A stretch of 64,000 nucleotides of DNA, taken from assembly GCA_015227615.1 (NCBI GenBank), contig JAALGZ010000071.1, positions 1 through 64,000 of the forward strand. Reading direction: 5' to 3'. Position numbers and translations under genes: made by a program. The notes under the pieces were generated by a model that had not been told where the DNA came from, made no database searches, and worked only from the letters and a program-made list of their open reading frames with translations. This DNA comes from Labyrinthula sp. Ha (Eukaryota; Sar; Bigyra; Labyrinthulida; Labyrinthulaceae). Positions 58,885-64,000 of this stretch are shown here, one piece after another. Within the stretch, counting starts at the first letter, position 1. Each line of letters starts with the position of its first letter.

Positions 58885-60247
58885 CTAAGCCAGATTTCCC
58901 AGTTTTTGAAATAAATGCGAATAGACAACAACTCCTTCTAAGAAAGTCTTTCTACTAATATATTCGTTATGCTCATGGAGCAAAATTTCTTCTTTTCTAA
59001 TAGGTGAAAAACCAAAGGCTTGAACACCAGCTTCCCTTAAGAATCTACTATCAGTACCAGCAGGAAAAATCTGAGGATCAATATCAACTCCAATCTGCTT
59101 ACAAACTGAATTAAACTCTTTCCAAAATGGAGAGCAATTTTCTTTCTCAATATCAACTTCACTTACATAATGCTCGTATGGTTCGGATCCTCTCGGAGGA
59201 GAAACAAAATCCCATGACAAACCTTCTTCCTTTGTCCAATCATCCAACATTTTGTAAACATCAGGTAAAGGATAGGTGACTGGAACCCTTACATCAAATC
59301 CAGCTTTGGCTTCATTTGGAATTACGTTGTATGCAAATTGACCATTGGCAGAAACACCTGCTTGAAGTACAGTTAGATTGAGAGTCAAAACATCTCCAAG
59401 TTTTAGTGCTTCACAATGTTTACAACCATCACTTCCATATTCTAATTTTTTTTCTTCTTCTGATCTTTTTGCAAGTGCCTAAAAAATAAACCAAAGACAA
59501 TATTGCATTACCGTATTTGCCAATTTTACAAGCTTTTCAACGGCTGTGTTTTTAATAAAACGGGATCCGTGGCCAGTTGGCCCAACTGCTTTAACGGATA
59601 TCCAAAGTGGCATTCTTTCTCCATAAAAGACAGTAAATTTAGCTAAGAGATACAAAAACACCAAAAAAAATACAGTTTTCTGGACCTGATGATAAACCTT
59701 CATCAAAAGCTATTCCAACTCTAGGTTTTAATTCCTTCAAGAAGAAATTCGACTTCACTAATTTTCCCATTCCATCATTTCCACCTATTTCTTCATCAGG
59801 CACAAAAGTTAAGAAAAAAGTTCGTTCAGAAGGAAGCACTTTTGATAAGGCAAAAATATATTGAACACAAACTGATTTCATATCTTGAGTTCCTCTTCCA
59901 TATATCTTTCCTTCTTTTTCCAATCCTTCAAATGCAGGTACTTTCCACTCTGATTCAACTATTGGGACAACGTCATAATGAGAGTTTAAAAGAATTCCAG
60001 GAATTTGAGGTTTAGAACCAGGTATTTCAACATAAAGAATCGGCTTATTTTCAACAAACTGTAAGATCTTCGTTTCTACTTTATGGCTTTTGAAAGTTGA
60101 CTTACATAACTCCTCCAAAAACTCGACACATCGTGTATATTCACCAGATTCCGGAGCTTCAAAACTTATTGTTTTATATCGTATGAATTTCTTAAATGTG
60201 TCTATTTGATAATCTTGCTCTTCTGGACTAAAACTTATTTTATCCAT
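58885..60247 (-). CDS. Aminoacylase-1-like M20 peptidase (three exons)
   Basis: Exons at 60247-59674, 59642-59512 and 59478-58885 join in frame to 432 residues, close to aminoacylase-1 (about 408). Metal and catalytic residues of the M20A family are in place: H90 and D92 (NSHYDVVP), D122 (GRGTQDMKS), E152/E153 (PDEEIGG), D182 (AFDEG) and a late His in LLHEHNEYI. The dimerisation domain begins near FTVFYGER and continues through GPTGHGSRF. The enzyme hydrolyses N-acyl amino acids in the cytosol with two zinc ions. The two introns, 31 and 33 nt, are GT-AG and A/T-rich; without them the frame is lost in the middle of conserved sequence. The gene shares a divergent promoter with the gene at 60391. 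Confidence 0.92.
59479..59511 (-). other. 33-nt spliceosomal intron in the aminoacylase gene
   Basis: Minus-strand GTAATG ... TTTTTTAG between codons for KLANT and ALAKRS. Removing it joins conserved aminoacylase sequence in frame. Confidence 0.85.
59643..59673 (-). other. 31-nt spliceosomal intron in the aminoacylase gene
   Basis: Minus-strand GTATTT ... CTCTTAG between codons for GPEN and KFTVFYGER. An alternative donor 12 bases further on would also keep frame (a 19-nt intron). The 31-nt form leaves spacing closer to other aminoacylases and has the better donor. Confidence 0.75.
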
Positions 60248-60301
60248 ATTTTTTTTATCTTTCTCCGATATTTTATCACTTACGCGTATTCTCAGTTCGT
60301 C

Positions 60302-60372
60302 TAAATTTTGGGCAACAATCTATTTTCATTCTCTTCCGGTATAATTCCAATTAGTAAATTGCCCAAAATTTA
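60302..60372. promoter_or_regulatory. Divergent promoter with perfect 14-bp inverted repeat
   Basis: TAAATTTTGGGCAA (60302-60315) and TTGCCCAAAATTTA (60359-60372) are exact reverse complements 43 bp apart. They point at the two flanking genes. The right arm ends 18 bp before the ATG at 60391, and the left arm begins 54 bp from the ATG at 60247. The same core occurs three times upstream of MND1. This is probably a core-promoter or transcription-factor box. Confidence 0.65.
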
Positions 60373-60390
60373 GAAATAAGAAAGAAAAAT

Positions 60391-62442
60391 ATGCAAGATA
60401 TAGATCAAACAAATTCACAAAGTAAAATACCAAGGTATACAACATCTTCAGCATCAAAAGCACCAAATACAACACGTTTTACATTTAATAATGTATCTGA
60501 CTCTCTTGAAAATGTTGTTTTATCGAAATCACCACCTCCAACTCCAAAATTTCACAGACGAAATCGTTCTCAAGAATCACCTACAAAACCACCTGTAAAA
60601 TTACTTAGAGCACAAACTTATGGAAATTATGATCCACAAAAAAGAATAAACAATATTTCCACAAATAAATTGAAGAAAAATTCAACTCAGGATTATTCTT
60701 TTTCTTCTTTTCGTACTTCAAACAAAACTAGTTCAAAGCTTTGGATAAACATTGAAACTTTGTTTATATTTTTTATTTTCTTAGCGTTGATCCCTTTTCT
60801 ATTTTATTTTTTTCTTTCACTGGATTTATCTCCTGAAGAAACAAATACTTTTCAAAAGATCTCTGATAATAGTTTATTAACTATTCTTGATATTGAGAAT
60901 CCACAATGGTGTGAAAATATTTGTCAAATTTATTTAATATTTGATGAAAGTGATGAAAAAATTGTTGATTCTATTTTACAAACTTCAGTTTCTTATATTG
61001 ATAATATTGAATATGATATTTTGGAAGAGAGTACTCATGTTTTTTTATTTAATGAGTTATTCCGGTACTCTCTTGAGATTACAATAGACGATTATAGACC
61101 AACAAATGATATGATACTTATTATACCTATACCTCAAGATTTAAATAGATCTTTATCTTCAACTCCAAGTTCAACAGATTTAGGAATAGATTTTCTTTTC
61201 AAATTACAAGAAAGAAATCCATTTGATAGTTCTTCAACTATTCCAACATATGAGATGATGTCACCAAGTATTTTTTTTTCATTTATTTTTATTTAGTTAG
61301 CTAGAAAATATAATATTTCTTCTTTTATTTCAGTAGATGGAAATAAAACACAAAGTCAAAAGGAAGCTGAACTTGTTCAGAAGTACGCGCAGCTTGTACT
61401 TGAACCTATAGCATTTGAAGCAAGTAGATTGGATATAGCAAGAGTCCGACATACGGCAAGAATAGCAAGTGGGTTTTCACAAGGTGTATATGATCCTTTA
61501 AGTATTATTGAAGACGAAGATTATTCAAATTGTCTTGCAGTTGAACTATTATGTGCTTTCTTAGAACAACCTTTGTGTAAAAGAAATTATGTTGAATCTT
61601 TTTTTACAGGTGTTAAGGATGTGGATGTTGAAATGGAATCCTCTTATGTTTATGGAAATTCTTTCTATGATAAAGTAAACTTAGGACTTACTCTAAGAGG
61701 AGAAGCAAGAGAAGTATTAAGTATGCATTCTGGAACTGTTATGAAATCTTTTAGAGATAGTAGAACAGATTTGTTTTCTGTAGTTTTGAGAAATGCAAAC
61801 CTTTTTTCAACAACTTTATATGCTGGCTTTGAAGAAGATCCAGTTGTTTCAGTCTCTGGAACGATTAGTGAAAGACTACTTTTAGGTGAACTTGTAAAAA
61901 ATGGAAATTTACATATTGAAGCTACAAGAAATGTGAATAGTTTTGAATATTCGGGAAATAAACAAAGAGTGAATGTGTTTAATTGTATACGAGTACGAGA
62001 GTTGGATATCAATATTGAAATACATTCTGTCGGTGCTTTAAAAAATAGTTTATATTTTGTTGAAGCACCTGATGGAGATGAGTTGAAAGAAACTTGTGTT
62101 ATTAATGGAAATGTTTTTAGTGACAGAACTTGTGGAGAATTTCTAGATGAATATTTATATGCTGATAAAAGTTCAGGTGGTCTTGGAGGAGCTTTGCCAT
62201 ATAGTATGACACAAATTTTCTCAGCAACAAATTTTAATGCAGATAGTTTGGATGATAACTTTTATTTTACTGTTACGCCTGTTAAAACCTTTGGTGACAT
62301 AGAACAGCGTTCACCGATATTACTTATTCTGGAAGGGTTAATGTTTAGAGATGATGAAGGTAATTCTGAATCTTATCAAAGATATTTCTCTAATCCGTCA
62401 GACACTCTTGGCTTTGATCTTAATGTTGATGAAGAAACCTAA
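60391..62442 (+). CDS. Large type II membrane protein, unknown (two exons)
   Basis: Exons 60391-61267 and 61334-62442 join in frame to 661 residues. Residues 1-117 are cytosolic, rich in Ser, Thr, Pro and Lys, with several possible proline-directed phosphosites (KSPPPTPK, QESPTKPP). One transmembrane segment lies at about 119-144. The remaining 515 or so residues would face the lumen or the outside. They are acidic, with regular beta-type periodicity (for example GLTLRGEAREVLSMHSGTV and LFSTTLYAGFEEDPVVSVSG) and a few Cys. No family was recognised. The 66-nt intron (GTATTT ... TTTCAG) is needed to pass stop codons at 61297-61320, and the downstream exon has no ATG of its own near its start. 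It shares a divergent promoter with the aminoacylase gene. Confidence 0.75.
61268..61333 (+). other. 66-nt intron
   Basis: GTATTTTTTTTTC at the donor and TTTATTTCAG at the acceptor. An internal TTTAG would leave an in-frame stop three codons later, so the distal acceptor is preferred. Confidence 0.75.
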
Positions 62443-62650
62443 ATGTATGCTCTTTGTGTTTCTTTTATACCTTTTTTTTCGTGAGACTCTTTTAATATAA
62501 TTGTTCTGAATAGGATTCGAACTTAAGAACTTGTGAACTGAACTCATTTCCATCCAGAATTGAACACAGGACCTTTTGAATATCTAGTGTAAGGATTTGA
62601 AACGAATATATTACACGTTAGTACAGAAGAAACAAAAAGCAAGGAGAAAA
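62443..62650. other. Intergenic spacer with tRNA-like scraps
   Basis: 208 bp between the membrane-protein stop and the actin-like start. Read on the minus strand it contains TTCGAATCC and TTCAATTC strings like T-arms of tRNAs, one followed by TTCAGAAC that can pair with an ATTCTGG further 5'. The stems are incomplete and the lengths wrong for a working tRNA. Confidence 0.3.
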
Positions 62651-63808
62651 ATGGATCAACACATTCTAGTAGCAGATATTGGTTCAGGTTATTCAAAAGT
62701 AGGATTTCCCGATGATGATGAACCACATTTATGTTTTCCAACAGTTGTAGCTCGTTCTTTTGACGAGCAAGAAGTATCTGTTGGTGAAACTGTTTTAAAT
62801 TTCACAGAACAAGAAAGAAAAGCGAATTTAACCTCGAAACCAGTTATGAGAGGTGGTGTAGCTGATTTGAGTGATTATGAGTTACTTTGGGATCATATAT
62901 TTGCAAATTATGAAACATCAAGTACTGAAATACCATTGTTGTTATCTGATTTACCTCTTACTTCTCCTTCATCCAAAGAAAAAATAGTTGAATTACTCTA
63001 TGAAAGCTATTTAACACCTTCCTTAGCTTTTTATAACCAGTCTTCAGGATCACTTTATGCCCAAGGTAAAACAACTGGACTTGTGCTTGACTCTGGAGAA
63101 GGAAAAACATCTGTTCTTCCAATAGTTGATGGCTTTAGTGTTCTTCAAAGTTTACAAATGCTTGATGTAGGTGGACAAGATTTAACACAAAGTTTACATA
63201 AAAGAATTAGAAAATATTCAAAATTTCCTGGAAAAGAACCAAGAATGGATTGGGTTCAATCTTTGAAAGAAAAACATTGTTTTGTTTGTATGAATTATGA
63301 TCAAGTATATACAGATTCAAGATTAGAAAGAGAAAAATATTTTATAGATGATGTTGAATATAAACTTCCAGATGGAGAAAAAATAACATTTAGTTTAGAA
63401 GAAGAGTTATTTCAAATACCAGAAGGTATGTTTAAACCAGATGTAAACCCTTCATATCAATATATGAAGTCAAAGTCACTTCCTATGATTATGGCTGAAA
63501 GTGTTGCTAGATCTGAATCAGATGAAACTACAAGAAGAACTTTATTTAGTAATGTTTTATTAACAGGTGGAAATATGCGTTTTAAAGGTATGAGAGAAAG
63601 AATGGGGATGGAGTTGAAAAAGCATGTACCAAAAGATTTTGAAGTTGAAATGTTAGAAGTAGAAAATCCTTTGTATAGTGTTTGGCAAGGAGGATCTATA
63701 TTGACATCTATGGGAAATATAGGAGATAGAATGACAACAAGAGAAGAATATTTGGAAAATGGAGGGTTGAGTAATAATAAGAAACTATCGTTATTAGATT
63801 TTAGTTGA
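62651..63808 (+). CDS. Divergent actin-related protein
   Basis: A 385-residue protein (actin is 375). The ATG at 62651 is chosen over the open frame upstream because it begins MDQHILVADIGSGYSKVGF, the first phosphate loop of actins. Other family motifs are the TV-R-F stretch near 32, MRGGVADLSDYELLWDHIF, TEIPLLLSDLPL in place of HPVLLTEAPL, GLVLDSGEGKTSVLPI (second phosphate loop), VLLTGGNMRFKG (adenosine loop) and a C-terminal SVWQGGSILTSM. The middle is shorter on conservation, and the KCF ending of true actin is absent. This is an actin-fold ATP-binding protein, clearly not conventional actin. I cannot assign it to a numbered Arp class. Arp2 or Arp3 is unlikely on these motifs. Confidence 0.87.
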   Translation: MDQHILVADIGSGYSKVGFPDDDEPHLCFPTVVARSFDEQEVSVGETVLNFTEQERKANLTSKPVMRGGVADLSDYELLWDHIFANYETSSTEIPLLLSDLPLTSPSSKEKIVELLYESYLTPSLAFYNQSSGSLYAQGKTTGLVLDSGEGKTSVLPIVDGFSVLQSLQMLDVGGQDLTQSLHKRIRKYSKFPGKEPRMDWVQSLKEKHCFVCMNYDQVYTDSRLEREKYFIDDVEYKLPDGEKITFSLEEELFQIPEGMFKPDVNPSYQYMKSKSLPMIMAESVARSESDETTRRTLFSNVLLTGGNMRFKGMRERMGMELKKHVPKDFEVEMLEVENPLYSVWQGGSILTSMGNIGDRMTTREEYLENGGLSNNKKLSLLDFS

Positions 63809-63940
63809 AGTTTATATTTTTTATTAAGTTTGATTTTAAATATGAACAAAATATTATTTTTATTCTTTTGTTTTGAATATACATTGCTTTTCTTAACTCT
63901 TAAACACATAAACATAGTATAAACTAAACTAATGTTTTCC

Positions 63941-64000
63941 TCATTCGCTCTTCGGATCTGTGAGCTGGTCTTTCTTAGGAACAAATTGCAGTCCATCAAA
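63941..64000 (-). CDS. C-terminal end of a gene running off the window
   Basis: The minus strand reads FDGLQFVPKKDQLTDPKSE and then TGA, an uninterrupted, well-composed 19-codon end in a region where genes are closely packed. It converges with the actin-like gene, with 132 bp between the stops. It is too short to identify, and chance is possible. Confidence 0.4.
   Translation of the reverse strand, partial: FDGLQFVPKKDQLTDPKSE

Noticed and set aside
59643-59661. A 19-nt intron in place of the 31-nt intron
   Set aside because: It keeps frame but leaves four extra residues (CIFF) that aminoacylases lack, and its donor GTGTTT is poorer than GTATTT.
62501-62600. Possible minus-strand tRNA genes
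   Set aside because: T-loop-like strings and a partial acceptor pairing are present, but the T stems mismatch and there is not enough room for normal D and anticodon arms.
63457-63999. A 180-codon open frame opposite the actin-like gene
   Set aside because: It is the antisense shadow of the actin-like gene plus AT-rich 3' sequence, and its composition is not protein-like. Only a different, short frame at the very edge (63941-64000) looks like a gene end.

Overview
The window is nuclear DNA of an AT-rich unicellular eukaryote. It encodes an Arp2/3 complex subunit (ARPC4), the meiotic recombination factor MND1 and a divergent actin-like protein. Its introns are spliceosomal and very short (31, 33 and 66 nt), and LTR and LINE retrotransposons are abundant. 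Genes that align well to their families end in TAA, TAG and TGA, so the standard code fits. Start codons sit in A-rich leaders. I cannot name the lineage. The very short introns would suit several protist groups, and nothing here settles which.

Layout. 0.9-8.5 kb: a young, whole-looking Ty3/gypsy-type LTR retrotransposon. Between pol and the 3' LTR it carries a second reading frame that joins a Myb/SANT domain to an MT-A70-type adenine methyltransferase domain. About 9.1-18.5 kb: a much older, badly decayed gypsy relative on the minus strand, with a diverged solo LTR of the same kind near 30 kb. 19.5-22.9 kb: a decayed LINE with endonuclease and reverse transcriptase. 24.3-26.2 kb: two convergent host genes, a secreted DNase I-fold enzyme and a helical repeat protein. 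26.3-34.0 kb: a gene desert. 34.0-38.2 kb: a broken Ty1/copia element with 110-bp LTRs. 38.3-40.3 kb: a decayed gene of unknown function. 40.3-48.5 kb: a second desert with some striking hairpins. 48.5-52.1 kb: a compact island of five genes (a coiled-coil membrane protein, a TMEM144-like transporter, a 91-aa protein, MND1 and ARPC4). 52.2-58.8 kb: a third desert. 58.9-64.0 kb: a second compact island (M20 aminoacylase, a large type II membrane protein, an actin-like protein and the end of one more gene).

Host genes lie in tight islands with intergenic gaps of tens to hundreds of bases. The islands are separated by 6-8 kb of AT-rich DNA with no convincing genes, and retroelements occupy most of the first 40 kb. 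The motif TTGCCCAAAA recurs at host promoters. It occurs as a perfect 14-bp inverted repeat between the divergent aminoacylase and membrane-protein genes, and in three copies upstream of MND1.

The most unusual object is the gypsy element with its own Myb plus MT-A70 methyltransferase and a chromodomain-like end to its polyprotein. It may couple a chromatin reader with an adenine-methylating enzyme inside one mobile element.
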